59,855 nt of DNA from Clostridiaceae bacterium (GCA_016293225.1 JAEDEQ010000003.1:1-59855); one strand, 5' to 3'; positions 31,885-41,156 are shown, counted from the first letter of the stretch. Made by a program: numbers and translations. The notes: generated from the sequence alone by a model not told the origin.

Positions 31885-33624
31885 TTAAACTTTTGCAAAC
31901 TGGCTTTCATAAAGCGCTTTATAAAAGCCGCCCTTTTTAAGAAGCTCGCTGTGATTTCCCTTTTCAATTATTTTGCCGTCCTTCATAACAAGAATAAGGT
32001 CGGCTTTTTTAATTGTTGAAAGGCGGTGGGCAACAATGAAGCTTGTTCTGCCCTCCATCATTTCATCGAACGCCGCCTGAATTTTCAGCTCGGTTCGCGT
32101 GTCGATTGACGAGGTTGCCTCGTCAAGAATGAGCATCGGCGGACGGCAGAGCATGGCTCTTGCAATGCACAAAAGCTGTTTTTGACCTGCGGAAAGGTTT
32201 GCGCCCTCGCCGGAAATTTCGGTGTCGTATCCGTTTTCAAGCCTCATTATAAAAGAATGGGCATGAGCCTTTTTTGCCGCGTCAATGATTTCCTCATCGC
32301 TCGCGTCGGGTTTTCCGTAGGCGATGTTTTCCTTTACCGTTCCGTGGCAGAGCCATGTGTCCTGAAGCACCATTCCGTATCTTGAGCGAAGATCGTGCCG
32401 TCTCATTTTCCTGATGTCCGCGTTGTCAACCTTGATTGCGCCCGAGTCAACATCGTAAAAGCGCATAAGCAGATTGATAAGCGTTGTTTTTCCGCAGCCG
32501 GTGGGGCCGACTATTGCAACGCACTGGCCGCTTTTGACCTCAAGGTCAAAGTTTTCAATGAGCGGACGTTCTTTAACGTAGCGGAACGAAACCGCTTCAA
32601 AGCCGACATCTCCGTTGACGGGCGGACAAAGCGGATTTTCAGGCTCGGCAGGCTGATTTTCCGCTTCAAGAACCTCCTCAATTCTTCCTGCGCAGGTGAG
32701 CGCATTCTGAAATTCCGTAATAACGCCGCTTATTTCGTTGAACGGCTTTGCGTACTGATTTGCATAGCTGAGGAAAACGCTCAGTCCGCCGACGGTGATT
32801 ATTCCTCCGCCCGCAATGCAAAGCACTGCTCCGAGGAGAGTAACGATTGCATAGACAATGTTGTTGACAAGCCTTGTGCTCGGATTTGTAAGGCTTGAAA
32901 AGAAGGTTGCCTTGAGCGACGCGTCCCGAAGCTCGCTGTTGATTTTATCAAAATCCTCAAGGCTTCGGCTTTCGGCGCCGAAAGCTTTAAGAACCTGCTG
33001 ACCCTCAATAAGCTCGTTTATGAGCGCGGTCTGTTCGCCCCTTACAGAGGCCTGCCTTGTGAAGTATTTGTGAGTCCTTGTTGCAATGAATTTTGAAACA
33101 AAGACTGAAAGAGGGGTCAGCACAAAGACGGCAAGGGCAATCCTCCGGTTCAAAACAAACATAATAACAAGTATCGCGCCGATGGTGATAACGCCCGTAA
33201 AAAGCTGTGTAAAGCCCATGAGAAGTCCGTCGGCAAAGGCGTCAACGTCGGATATCATGCGGCTGAGCAGATCGCCGACGGAGTGGGAGTCAATATATGA
33301 AATCGGGAGGGAATGGAGCTTTTGACCGAGCTTTCCGCGCAGGTCACGGCAGACGAAGTATGTGATTTTGTTGTTGCAAAGCGACATGAAGTATTGCGAA
33401 AGCGCGGCCGCGAGCGCAACGGCGGCAATGGTTATAACCTTTTTCAAAACGCCGGAAAAGTCAACGCTGCCTTTTCCGAGCATACAGTCAATCGCGTCAC
33501 CCGTGAAGACGGGGATGAGCAAAGCGGCGGCAACGCTGAAAACGGCGCAAAGAGCGCTCAAGGCAACAAAAAACGAATGCGGCTTTACAAGCTTCAAAAC
33601 GCTTTTAAGAGTTTTCCTGTTCAT
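31885..33624 (-). CDS. ABC exporter half-transporter, catalytically competent subunit
   Basis: 579 residues from the ATG at 33624. Six membrane helices (about 20-300) precede an ATPase domain with Walker A GPTGCGKTT, Walker B LILDEATSSID with the catalytic Glu, and a deviant signature LSAGQ. Its partner upstream has the reverse pattern. This division (one standard and one degenerate ATP site) is the mark of heterodimeric exporters such as TM287/288 or BmrCD, which export drugs or lipids. The start lies one base past the partner's stop. Confidence 0.92.
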   Translation of the reverse strand: MNRKTLKSVLKLVKPHSFFVALSALCAVFSVAAALLIPVFTGDAIDCMLGKGSVDFSGVLKKVITIAAVALAAALSQYFMSLCNNKITYFVCRDLRGKLGQKLHSLPISYIDSHSVGDLLSRMISDVDAFADGLLMGFTQLFTGVITIGAILVIMFVLNRRIALAVFVLTPLSVFVSKFIATRTHKYFTRQASVRGEQTALINELIEGQQVLKAFGAESRSLEDFDKINSELRDASLKATFFSSLTNPSTRLVNNIVYAIVTLLGAVLCIAGGGIITVGGLSVFLSYANQYAKPFNEISGVITEFQNALTCAGRIEEVLEAENQPAEPENPLCPPVNGDVGFEAVSFRYVKERPLIENFDLEVKSGQCVAIVGPTGCGKTTLINLLMRFYDVDSGAIKVDNADIRKMRRHDLRSRYGMVLQDTWLCHGTVKENIAYGKPDASDEEIIDAAKKAHAHSFIMRLENGYDTEISGEGANLSAGQKQLLCIARAMLCRPPMLILDEATSSIDTRTELKIQAAFDEMMEGRTSFIVAHRLSTIKKADLILVMKDGKIIEKGNHSELLKKGGFYKALYESQFAKV

Positions 33625-33625
33625 A

Positions 33626-35347
33626 TCATTTTGCCTCGCTTTTGTTCTGACTTTCGTATATTTCACGGTAGACCCCGCAATTTTTAAGCAGCTCTTCGTG
33701 CGTACCGTTTCCGACAAGCGCTCCGTCGTCCAGCACAAGAATCCTGTCGGCGTTTTTAATTGAGCTTACCCGCTGACTGATGATGAAAACCGTAATGTTC
33801 TTCGGCAGTGAACGAAGCGCCGCTCTGAGCGCCGCGTCCGTTGCAAAATCGAGGGCGGAAAAGCTGTCGTCAAGAATAAGTATCTCAGCTTTGGAAAGCA
33901 GCGCTCTTGCAATGGTCAAACGCTGCTTTTGACCGCCGGAGAGGTTTGCGCCGCCCTGCTCAACAATGTGGTCAAGCTTTTGCGGCTTTTCGCAGATAAA
34001 ATCCTTTGCCTGAGCAATTTCCAGCGCGGCATAAATTTCATCATCGGTTGCGTTCGGGTCGGCAAGCAGCATATTGCTTTTTATCGTGCCCTTGAAAAGA
34101 AACGGCTTTTGCAAAACGGCGGAAACAAGGTGAACAAGCTGTTCTTTCGGAATGTCCTTTATATCTGTTCCGTCAATATATACCGTGCCGCTGCCGGCGT
34201 CATAAAAGCGCAGTATAAGGGCGGCAAGAGTGCTTTTGCCGCAGCCGGTGCCGCCCGTGATACCTATGGTCTGACCCTTGAGCGCGGTGAAGGAAATGTT
34301 CCTTAGCGCGTCACCGCCTGCGTTTGAATAGCGGAAGCTGACGTTTTCAAAGCGGACGGCTTCCCCGGTATCCTTTTTTGTGTAATTGCTTTTGTATTCC
34401 ATTGAGCACTCGGTATCGAGAACTCTGCCGATGCGGTTCATGCAGGCTACGGAACGTCCGAGCTGCGTGATGAGGTTTGCAAGCTTAACAAGCTCAATGA
34501 GTATCTGCGAAATATAGTTGATGAGGGCAATGATATCGCCGGAAAGCAGCAGACCCGAATCTGTTCTTTTTGCACCTATCCAAAGGACAAGAATGATGAC
34601 TGTGTTGACAACAACATAGGTCATGGGGTTAAGAACCGCCGCAGCCTTTCCGACTCTGACCTGCGAATTATAGAGCTTTGCGTTTGCGTTATTGAAAGTT
34701 TCCGTCTGCTTTTCTTCTCTTGAAAAGGCTCTGATAACCCTGGCTCCGGTGAGGTTTTCGCCCGTCACCTCGGTGATTTTGTCAAGATTCTTCTGAACAT
34801 TTTCATACATCGGGTTTGCAATTTTCATAACGGAGAATACGATTATAAAAAGCAGAATAATTGCCGCAACAAAGACCAATGCAAGACTTTTGCTGATTGT
34901 GAAAGCAAGCACTGTTGAACCGATAACAATGAACGGGCTGCGCATAAAAAGGCGCAGAAAAAGATTAAGCCCGTTCTGAACCTGCATAACATCGCTTGTC
35001 ATGCGCGTAATAAGCGTTGAGGAGGTGAGCTTGTCCGTCTCCTTGAGCGAGAGAGACTGAATCTTTTTCAAAAGATCGTGGCGAAGCGCAGAGGAAGTGC
35101 CGATTGCCGCCTTTGCCGCGAAGAACTGCGCGGTAAAGCTGCTGGCAAGACCGAGAAGCGCCATTGCAACGAGCAAAAAGAAGCGCCGGACAATGTAAGA
35201 CGAATCACCGTTTGCAATGCCGGTGTCAATTATATCCGCAACAATGAGCGGAACGGCCAAATCAAAGCACGCCTCAAGCATTTTTAAAAGCGGCGCGAGT
35301 ATGCTTTCAAGCTTGTAGTTTTTCAGGTAGTCTTTTAAGTGCTTCAT
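33626..35347 (-). CDS. ABC exporter half-transporter, degenerate-site subunit
   Basis: 573 residues with six membrane helices and an ATPase domain. Walker A is GGTGCGKST and the signature LSGGQKQR is standard, but Walker B reads LILDDSFSALD, with Asp replacing the catalytic Glu. Together with the second subunit it forms a heterodimeric exporter with one hydrolytic site. GGGAG lies 5 bases upstream of the ATG. No regulator of the MarR or GntR type adjoins, so induction cannot be predicted. Confidence 0.92.
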   Translation of the reverse strand: MKHLKDYLKNYKLESILAPLLKMLEACFDLAVPLIVADIIDTGIANGDSSYIVRRFFLLVAMALLGLASSFTAQFFAAKAAIGTSSALRHDLLKKIQSLSLKETDKLTSSTLITRMTSDVMQVQNGLNLFLRLFMRSPFIVIGSTVLAFTISKSLALVFVAAIILLFIIVFSVMKIANPMYENVQKNLDKITEVTGENLTGARVIRAFSREEKQTETFNNANAKLYNSQVRVGKAAAVLNPMTYVVVNTVIILVLWIGAKRTDSGLLLSGDIIALINYISQILIELVKLANLITQLGRSVACMNRIGRVLDTECSMEYKSNYTKKDTGEAVRFENVSFRYSNAGGDALRNISFTALKGQTIGITGGTGCGKSTLAALILRFYDAGSGTVYIDGTDIKDIPKEQLVHLVSAVLQKPFLFKGTIKSNMLLADPNATDDEIYAALEIAQAKDFICEKPQKLDHIVEQGGANLSGGQKQRLTIARALLSKAEILILDDSFSALDFATDAALRAALRSLPKNITVFIISQRVSSIKNADRILVLDDGALVGNGTHEELLKNCGVYREIYESQNKSEAK

Positions 35348-35432
35348 AATTTCTCCCGTTACCTTAATTTTGCCGATATGTTTTTCCGGTCAGGAATATA
35401 TTTCGAAAGGAAAACCTTGAACTCTTTATAAT

Positions 35433-35461
35433 ATTTTACCACAAATGTCAAATCAGTTCAA
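35433..35461 (-). promoter_or_regulatory. Promoter of the ABC exporter pair
   Basis: TTGAAC (35456-35461) and TAAAAT (35433-35438) on the minus strand, 17-bp spacer. A TTGACA at 35445-35450 offers an alternative -35 with suboptimal spacing. Confidence 0.5.
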
Positions 35462-35478
35462 TCATAATAAAATTTATA

Positions 35479-35508
35479 TTGAAAAATGCCGTATAAAAAT
35501 GGTATAAT
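35479..35508 (+). promoter_or_regulatory. Promoter of the flavoprotein gene
   Basis: TTGAAA (35479-35484) and TATAAT (35503-35508), 18-bp spacer. Confidence 0.7.
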
Positions 35509-35530
35509 CGCCAAAAGGAGGATATAAGCT

Positions 35531-36859
35531 ATGAAAAGAATAATTGTTGCCGGAGCGGGACACGGCGGTCTTGCGGCGGCTGCCCTGCTTGCAAGGGACG
35601 GCTTTGACGTAACCGTATACGAAAAAAACAAGCGCTCATCTCTCGGCTATGACTGGACGGACATTTTTGCACCCGGAGCGCTTAAAATCGCTTCGGTACC
35701 CATGCCGGAAAAGGATAAGTTTACTTATAAAGACAACATGACCTTTTACAGCCCGAACTGTAAAAAGGGTCTTGTTCAGAACGTGCCGGATTCTCAGCTT
35801 GAAATCAAGATGGAGCGCAAGGATATCTACGACCTTCTCGTTTCCAATGCGGAGAACGCAGGCGTAAAATTTGTCTTTGAGTGCGAGGTAAAAAAGCCTC
35901 TGCTTCTCGGCAACCGCGTTGTCGGTATTGAAACGGCAGGCGGCGAGGTTTATGCCGATCTTGTAATTGACGCTTGCGGAATAGACTCGCCCGTCAGGAA
36001 GAACCTTCCGCAGTATATCCCTGTTGAAAAGGAGGGCGGCGCATTTTCACGCTTTTATGTTTACCGTGCGTTTTATAATAAGGCGTGCGACGAGCCGGCA
36101 AAGGATATTTATAAAGTATACATGCTTCCTCAGGGCAAGCTCGGCATCGGCTGGGTTGCAAGCGAGGAGGAGTTTACCGATGTTTTAATCGGCCGCTTTG
36201 AACCGCTCAGCGATGATGAGATTGAAAGCAGCCTTGAGGCAATGAAAAAGGAAAATCCGCGGCTCGGAGACAGAATCGTCCGCGGCGGACAGCGGGTGAG
36301 CATTCCGGTCAGACAGCCTATGGGCGTGCTTGTTGCCGACGGCTATGCCGCCATCGGCGACAGCGCTTTTATGACGGTGCCTGTCATCGGTTCGGGAATT
36401 GCAAATTCGCTCAAAGCCGCAAAAATCCTTGCCGACGCGGTTAAAGCCGATAAGGACGGCGCGTTCAGCATGGAAAGCCTCTGGAAATATCAGACTGAGT
36501 TTTATAAGAAGCTCGGCTCAGGTCTTGCGGGTCTTGCGTGCGTAAAGCTTTTGCTCACAAAGCTTAAAGGCAGCGAGCTTGACTATATGTTTGAAACTGG
36601 TGTTCTTACTGCGGACGATCTTACCATCGGCGCCGACTCAACAAGCCTTGTTTCAATGCTTTCGGGAATTTCGGTTTCGGATATAATCAATAAGGTTAAA
36701 AACGTTGTCAAGGATAAGGTTCTTTTGAAAAAGATACTTAAAACAGGCGAGCGTATGGCGGCTGTTTCCGCTGTTGTTGCCGCAATGCCGAAAAAGCCGT
36801 CCGCTTCTTCGATTTCACGCTGGGCGAAGCGTTATGAAAATTGCTTCAAAATAAATTAA
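35531..36859 (+). CDS. FAD-dependent oxidoreductase, geranylgeranyl-reductase-like
   Basis: 442 residues. The N-terminal dinucleotide fold GAGHGGLAAAALLARDGFDVTVYEK, the central DLVIDACGIDSPVR and the GYAAIGDSAFMTVPVIGSGI FAD motif place it in the GR2/PHBH-like flavoprotein family. The C-terminal 100 residues are helical and lack a recognised domain. The family reduces or hydroxylates isoprenoid or aromatic rings; the substrate is not evident. AGGAGG lies 9 bases upstream. A YbjQ-type gene follows after 19 bases. Confidence 0.82.
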   Translation: MKRIIVAGAGHGGLAAAALLARDGFDVTVYEKNKRSSLGYDWTDIFAPGALKIASVPMPEKDKFTYKDNMTFYSPNCKKGLVQNVPDSQLEIKMERKDIYDLLVSNAENAGVKFVFECEVKKPLLLGNRVVGIETAGGEVYADLVIDACGIDSPVRKNLPQYIPVEKEGGAFSRFYVYRAFYNKACDEPAKDIYKVYMLPQGKLGIGWVASEEEFTDVLIGRFEPLSDDEIESSLEAMKKENPRLGDRIVRGGQRVSIPVRQPMGVLVADGYAAIGDSAFMTVPVIGSGIANSLKAAKILADAVKADKDGAFSMESLWKYQTEFYKKLGSGLAGLACVKLLLTKLKGSELDYMFETGVLTADDLTIGADSTSLVSMLSGISVSDIINKVKNVVKDKVLLKKILKTGERMAAVSAVVAAMPKKPSASSISRWAKRYENCFKIN

Positions 36860-36878
36860 CATATAAGGAGATGTTTTT

Positions 36879-37202
36879 ATGGTTTGTTCAACCACTTCAA
36901 CTCTTGACAATGCGGAAATTGTTGAATACAAAGGTCTTGTTTTCGGCGAGGTTATCTCGGGCGTAAACTTCATCAGGGACTTCGGCGCTTCAATCAGAAA
37001 CATTGTCGGCGGAAGATCGCAGGGCTATGAGGAAGAGCTTATAAGCGCCCGAACCGAAGCTCTCGGCGAAATGGAGCAGCGTGCTGCCGCGCTCGGCGCA
37101 AACGCCGTTGTCGGCGTTGATGTTGACTATGAGGTTCTCGGCCAGGGCAATATGCTCATGGTCTCGGCGTCCGGCACCGCAGTTGTTGCAAGGGCAAAAT
37201 AA
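36879..37202 (+). CDS. YbjQ/UPF0145-family protein
   Basis: 107 residues. It has the family pattern EYKGLVFGEVISGVNFIRDFGASIRNIVGGRS and ALGANAVVGVDVDYEVLG, a small heavy-metal-binding-like beta/alpha fold forming pentamers. Function unknown. SD AAGGAG lies 8 bases upstream. Second gene of the operon with the flavoprotein. Confidence 0.92.
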   Translation: MVCSTTSTLDNAEIVEYKGLVFGEVISGVNFIRDFGASIRNIVGGRSQGYEEELISARTEALGEMEQRAAALGANAVVGVDVDYEVLGQGNMLMVSASGTAVVARAK

Positions 37203-37228
37203 TCTGCTGATAAAAGAATTGACGACCC

Positions 37229-37267
37229 AAAAGTCAGGAGCTTTCGGCTCTTGACTTTTTTCTTTTT
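37229..37267 (+). terminator. Terminator of the flavoprotein-YbjQ operon
   Basis: Stem AAGTCAGGAGC/GCTCTTGACTT (one G-U pair) followed by TTTTTTC. Confidence 0.85.
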
Positions 37268-37380
37268 ATGTGCTATAAGATATAGGTATAATCTATTGAA
37301 AAATGCGCACTTATAGCAAGCTTATCTTGACAGCGTTTTTTCGGCTTGCTTTTTTTGCTGTGTTTTCAGGGGGAATCGGT

Positions 37381-38313
37381 TTGACAATTCAACAGCTTCA
37401 TTATGCAATCACAATTTCCGAGGCCGGCTCGCTCAACAGGGCCGCCGAGGTTTTGTATATCTCTCAGCCATCGCTGACAAGCTCAATGCAGGAGCTTGAA
37501 AAGGAGCTTGGAATAACAATTTTTTACCGCAGCGGCAGGGGAGTCTCGCTGACTCAGGACGGAGCGGAGTTTTTGCTCTATGCGCGTCAGGTTTATAATC
37601 AGTATGAAGCGCTGGTGGAAAAATACGGCGACGCACATAACGTCAAGAAAAAGTTCGGCGTTTCAACCCAGCATTACTCCTTTGCCGTCAAAGCCTTTGT
37701 TGAGCTTGTCAAAAGCTTTGACCTCACCCGGTATGAATTTGCAATCCGCGAGACTAAAACCCGCGATGTAATTTCCGACGTCAGCAATATGCGTTCGGAA
37801 ATCGGAATTCTTTATCTGAGCGACTTCAACCGTGCCGCCGTGAACAAGCTTCTTCGCAGCAATAACCTTGAGTTTCATCATATCATCAGGTGCCGTGCCT
37901 ATGTCTACCTCTGGTCCGGTCATCCGCTTGCAAAGCAAAAGTCAATAAGCTTTGAGCAGCTCAGGGACTATCCGTGCCTTTCCTTTGAGCAGGGCGATTC
38001 AAGCTCGTTTTATTTTGCTGAGGAAATTCTCAGCACAAGCGAATACACGCGCATTATCAAGGCGAACGACCGCGCAACAATGCTCAATCTTATGATAGGC
38101 CTGAACGGCTATACTCTTTGCTCCGGCATTATCTGCGAGGAGCTTAACGGCAGCGATTATCTTGCCGTTCCGTTTGAGGCCGATTCCGTTGACGAAAACA
38201 GTGATATGGAAATAGGCTACATAACAAAGAAGAACACCGTGCTCAGCAATATCGGAAAAAGATATATTGAAGAGATACAGACCTACCTTAACGAAAAAGC
38301 AAAAAATCTTTAA
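37381..38313 (+). CDS. LysR-family transcriptional regulator
   Basis: 310 residues with a TTG start at 37381 preceded by AGGGGGA; the open frame extends 26 hydrophobic residues upstream but those are not part of the family. The N-terminus is a LysR helix-turn-helix (QQLHYAITISEAGSLNRAAEVLYISQPSLTSSMQELEKELG), followed by a co-inducer domain. It stands directly before the metQ-metN-metI-AhpD-SDR operon on the same strand and is its likely regulator. CTATA/TATAG repeats near 37272 may be its own site. Confidence 0.9.
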   Translation: MTIQQLHYAITISEAGSLNRAAEVLYISQPSLTSSMQELEKELGITIFYRSGRGVSLTQDGAEFLLYARQVYNQYEALVEKYGDAHNVKKKFGVSTQHYSFAVKAFVELVKSFDLTRYEFAIRETKTRDVISDVSNMRSEIGILYLSDFNRAAVNKLLRSNNLEFHHIIRCRAYVYLWSGHPLAKQKSISFEQLRDYPCLSFEQGDSSSFYFAEEILSTSEYTRIIKANDRATMLNLMIGLNGYTLCSGIICEELNGSDYLAVPFEADSVDENSDMEIGYITKKNTVLSNIGKRYIEEIQTYLNEKAKNL

Positions 38314-38320
38314 CGGATAT

Positions 38321-38367
38321 TTATAACCTTCGTAAGCTATAGCCGCTGTCTATAACCTACTATATCC
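38321..38367 (+). promoter_or_regulatory. Four CTATA-x-CC iterons upstream of metQ
   Basis: TTATAACC (38321), CTATAGCC (38337), CTATAACC (38350) and CTATATCC (38360) are direct repeats just upstream of the metQ promoter. This is a plausible multi-site operator for the adjacent LysR protein. Confidence 0.5.
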
Positions 38368-38376
38368 ATATGGTAT

Positions 38377-38405
38377 TAGACAAAACAAAAAAGTCGGTAT
38401 ATAAT
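38377..38405 (+). promoter_or_regulatory. Promoter of the metQNI operon
   Basis: TAGACA (38377-38382) and TATAAT (38400-38405), 17-bp spacer, immediately downstream of the iterons. Confidence 0.65.
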
Positions 38406-38441
38406 ATGCTCATCAAATAACTTTTGAAAGGTATGATAAAA

Positions 38442-39293
38442 ATGAAAAAAGCTATAGCAATTCTTCTTGCAGCCGTTCTTGTTCTTGCAACATTTGCCGC
38501 CTGCTCCGGTTCAAAGGAAAAAACAATAACAATTGCCGTTCCGAACGACACCACTAACGAAGCCCGTGCTCTTCTTCTTCTCCAGGATAAGGGCTATATC
38601 AAGCTCAAGGACGGCGCAGGTATTCAGGCAACCGTAAAGGATATTGCTGAGAATCCCTATTCAATCGAGTTCAGGGAAGTTGAAGCCGCTCAGATTCCTA
38701 ACATTCTTCAGGACGTTGATTACGCGGTTATCAATTCAAACTATGCAATTTCAGCTAAGCTCAACCCCATCAAGGATTCGCTTGCAATCGAAGGCTCGTC
38801 CTCTGCATACGGCAACATTCTCGCCGTTAAGAAAGGCAACGAAAACAGCGACAAGATCAAGGCTCTCAAAGCCGCTCTTGAAAGCCAGAAGGTTGCGGAC
38901 TTTATCAAGGAAAAATATGACGGCGCAGTTGTTTCCGTTGTTGAAAATCCGGGCGACGGTTTTGATTCAAGCGTTGATTACGCAAAGCTTGCCGGCGAAA
39001 AGATCTCCGTTGCGGCTTCACCCACACCGCACGCCGAAATTCTTGCCGTTGCAAAGGAAATCCTTGCCGAAAAGGACATAACTCTTGACATCAAGGAATT
39101 CACGGACTATGTTCAGCCGAACAAGGTTGTTGACAGCGGCGAGGTTGACGCAAACTACTTCCAGCATCTTCCTTACCTTGAGGATTTCAACAAGGAAAAC
39201 GGCACAAACGTTGTTTCGGTCGGCGCTATCCATGTTGAGCCGATGGGCTTCTACGGCGGAAAGCAGACCACTCTTGACGCTCTTAGTAAATAA
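38442..39293 (+). CDS. metQ: MetQ/NlpA-type lipoprotein, circularly permuted
   Basis: 283 residues. Lipoprotein signal ends at FAAC (Cys21). Normal MetQ proteins run G-x-T-x-G-PHAEI..FTDYVQPN..DANYFQH..EPMG..S-x-x-L first and AIPNDPTNEGRALLLL..VEAAQLPR..VINGNYA second. Here the halves are exchanged: KTITIAVPNDTTNEARALLLL..VEAAQIPNILQDVDYAVINSNYA (27-165) comes first. A linker and KISVAASPTPHAEI..FTDYVQPNKVV..VDANYFQHLPYLEDF..HVEPMGFYGG..TTLDALSK (187-283) follow. The cut lies at the interdomain hinge, as in the other binding protein in this window. Likely binds methionine or a related compound for MetNI. Confidence 0.88.
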   Translation: MKKAIAILLAAVLVLATFAACSGSKEKTITIAVPNDTTNEARALLLLQDKGYIKLKDGAGIQATVKDIAENPYSIEFREVEAAQIPNILQDVDYAVINSNYAISAKLNPIKDSLAIEGSSSAYGNILAVKKGNENSDKIKALKAALESQKVADFIKEKYDGAVVSVVENPGDGFDSSVDYAKLAGEKISVAASPTPHAEILAVAKEILAEKDITLDIKEFTDYVQPNKVVDSGEVDANYFQHLPYLEDFNKENGTNVVSVGAIHVEPMGFYGGKQTTLDALSK

Positions 39294-39356
39294 GTTCTGA
39301 ATTATTATACACTTTGAAATAGCGTTGTCTGCTTTTTGCAGCCGACGTTATTTCTC

Positions 39357-39400
39357 GGTAATCGCTGATTTTTAGCACTCCCAATTAATCAGCGGTTACC
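39357..39400 (+). other. Intercistronic hairpin between metQ and metN
   Basis: Fourteen-base-pair stem GGTAATCGCTGATT/AATCAGCGGTTACC (one G-U pair), 16-base loop, not followed by T. A weaker hairpin precedes it at 39321-39353. Likely protects metQ message or reduces read-through to metN. Confidence 0.6.
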
Positions 39401-39429
39401 TTGTATATATACCGTATGGGAGAGAGTAT

Positions 39430-40437
39430 ATGATTGAAATTCAAAACCTCAGTAAAACCTTTACCACCTCCGACGGAAACGTTGAGGCGCTTAAAAATAT
39501 ATCGCTGACCATCAATGACGGAGATATCTACGGCATCATCGGAATGAGCGGCGCCGGAAAGAGCACCCTTGTCCGCTGCATAAATATGCTTGAAAGACCG
39601 ACAGAGGGCAGGGTTGTTATTGACGGACGCGATATGGGCGCCCTTTCGCAGTCGGAGCTGCGCCGTGAGCGCAGAAACATCACAATGATCTTTCAGGGCT
39701 TCAATCTGCTCATGCAGAAAAACTGCCTTAAAAACGTCTGCTTTCCGCTTGAGCTTGCCGGCGTAAAAAAAGCTGAGGCTGTCAAGCGTGCGAAGGAGCT
39801 TTTGGAAATTGTGGGTCTCGGCGATAAGCTGAAGGCATATCCTGCCCAGCTTTCGGGCGGTCAGCAGCAGCGCGTTGCCATTGCGCGCGCATTGACCACT
39901 CACCCGAAAATCCTCCTTTGCGATGAAGCCACAAGCGCCCTCGACCCGCAGACCACGCAGTCCATTCTTTCGCTTATCCGTGATATTCACGACAAGCTCG
40001 GCATAACTGTTATTGTGATAACTCACCAGATGAGCGTTGTTGAGCAGATATGCTCTCACGTTGCTATTCTTGATAACGGCGAGGTTGTTGAAGAAGGCCT
40101 TGTCAGCGAGGTTTTTGCCGCTCCGAAATCGAAAGCGGCAAGGCACCTTGTTTTCCCTGAGGGCTATGAGCAGGGCACGCAGATAAGCGGAGATAATGTT
40201 ATCCGCGTTGTTTTCAACGGTGCAAAGGCAACAAACACTCCGCTCATTGCACAAATGGCGATTGACGAGGGCATCACCGCAAGCATTCTTTCCGCCTCAA
40301 CAAAGGGTATCGGAGACAAGGCTTACGGCAATATAATCCTCGGCATACCCGGAGGAGAGAATGAGCTTGCAAGGGCTATGAAATACCTCAAAGCAATGCC
40401 CGATATATTCGTTGAGGAGGTGAAGAACGATGAGTAA
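39430..40437 (+). CDS. metN: Methionine ABC transporter ATPase with NIL sensor domain
   Basis: 335 residues. The ATPase part has Walker A GMSGAGKST, signature LSGGQQQR, Walker B LLCDEATSALDP and VITHQM. A C-terminal NIL domain (about 255-330, starting VIRVVFNGAKATNTPLIAQM) is the regulatory module of MetN that binds methionine and inhibits transport from inside. GGGAGAG precedes the ATG. Its last codons overlap metI by 8 bases. Confidence 0.94.
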   Translation: MIEIQNLSKTFTTSDGNVEALKNISLTINDGDIYGIIGMSGAGKSTLVRCINMLERPTEGRVVIDGRDMGALSQSELRRERRNITMIFQGFNLLMQKNCLKNVCFPLELAGVKKAEAVKRAKELLEIVGLGDKLKAYPAQLSGGQQQRVAIARALTTHPKILLCDEATSALDPQTTQSILSLIRDIHDKLGITVIVITHQMSVVEQICSHVAILDNGEVVEEGLVSEVFAAPKSKAARHLVFPEGYEQGTQISGDNVIRVVFNGAKATNTPLIAQMAIDEGITASILSASTKGIGDKAYGNIILGIPGGENELARAMKYLKAMPDIFVEEVKNDE

Positions 40438-41137
40438 TTTTTTTCAGTCGGAAACTTTTATCAACGCCGTTGAGGTTTTAAAAGAGCAGTTTCCGCTTGC
40501 AATCTGGGAAACGGTTTATGTCACCGTTCTTTCAACCTTTTTTGCAATAGTTCTCGGTCTGCCGCTCGGTATTCTGATAGTTGCCGGCGAAAACGGAAGA
40601 ATCATCAGAGTGCCGAAGGTCATTCTTAAAATTATTGACCTGATAATCAATCTGCTGCGTTCAATTCCGTTTCTTATCCTCATGATAATGGTTTTCCCTC
40701 TGACAAGGCTCATTGTCGGAACGGCGGTCGGAACCGTGGCTTCAATAGTTCCGCTTGTTATTGCGGCGTTTCCGTTCGTTGCAAGACTTGTTGAAAGCAG
40801 CCTGCGTGAGATTAACCCCTCAATTATTGAAACGGCGCAGAGCATGGGCGCTTCTCCGTTCCAGATTATCACGAAAGTTCTGCTTCCTGAGAGCGTTCCC
40901 TCGCTCATTTCAAACGCGACCATTGCAATTACAACCATTCTCGGATATACTGCAATGAGCGGCGTTATCGGCGGCGGCGGACTCGGAAAGATCGCTATCA
41001 ATTACGGCTATTACAGATATCAGTATCTTATTATGACTCTTGCGGCTGTGTTCCTCATCATTCTTGTCCAGATTTTCCAGAGTGTAGGAACGCGCCTTGC
41101 GGCAAAATGCGACAAGAGACTTAAAAACGGAAAATAA
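40430..41137 (+). CDS. metI: Methionine ABC transporter permease
   Basis: 235 residues with five membrane helices and the EAA loop ETAQSMGASPFQIITKVLLPE. LLRSIPFLILMIMVFPLTR and TILGYTAMSGVIGGGGLG are MetI hallmarks. With MetN it forms the inner-membrane importer fed by the permuted MetQ. Confidence 0.94.
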   Translation: MSNFFQSETFINAVEVLKEQFPLAIWETVYVTVLSTFFAIVLGLPLGILIVAGENGRIIRVPKVILKIIDLIINLLRSIPFLILMIMVFPLTRLIVGTAVGTVASIVPLVIAAFPFVARLVESSLREINPSIIETAQSMGASPFQIITKVLLPESVPSLISNATIAITTILGYTAMSGVIGGGGLGKIAINYGYYRYQYLIMTLAAVFLIILVQIFQSVGTRLAAKCDKRLKNGK

Positions 41138-41156
41138 TATATAAGGAGAGAACGAT

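Noticed and set aside
31885..35347. Defective ABC transporter because of the LILDD Walker B and LSAGQ signature
   Set aside because: Complementary degeneracy in the two subunits is the normal pattern of heterodimeric exporters and not a sign of decay.
39385..40254. Minus-strand open frame of 289 codons
   Set aside because: Antisense to metN, which has every ABC ATPase motif; the minus frame shows no domain or ribosome site.
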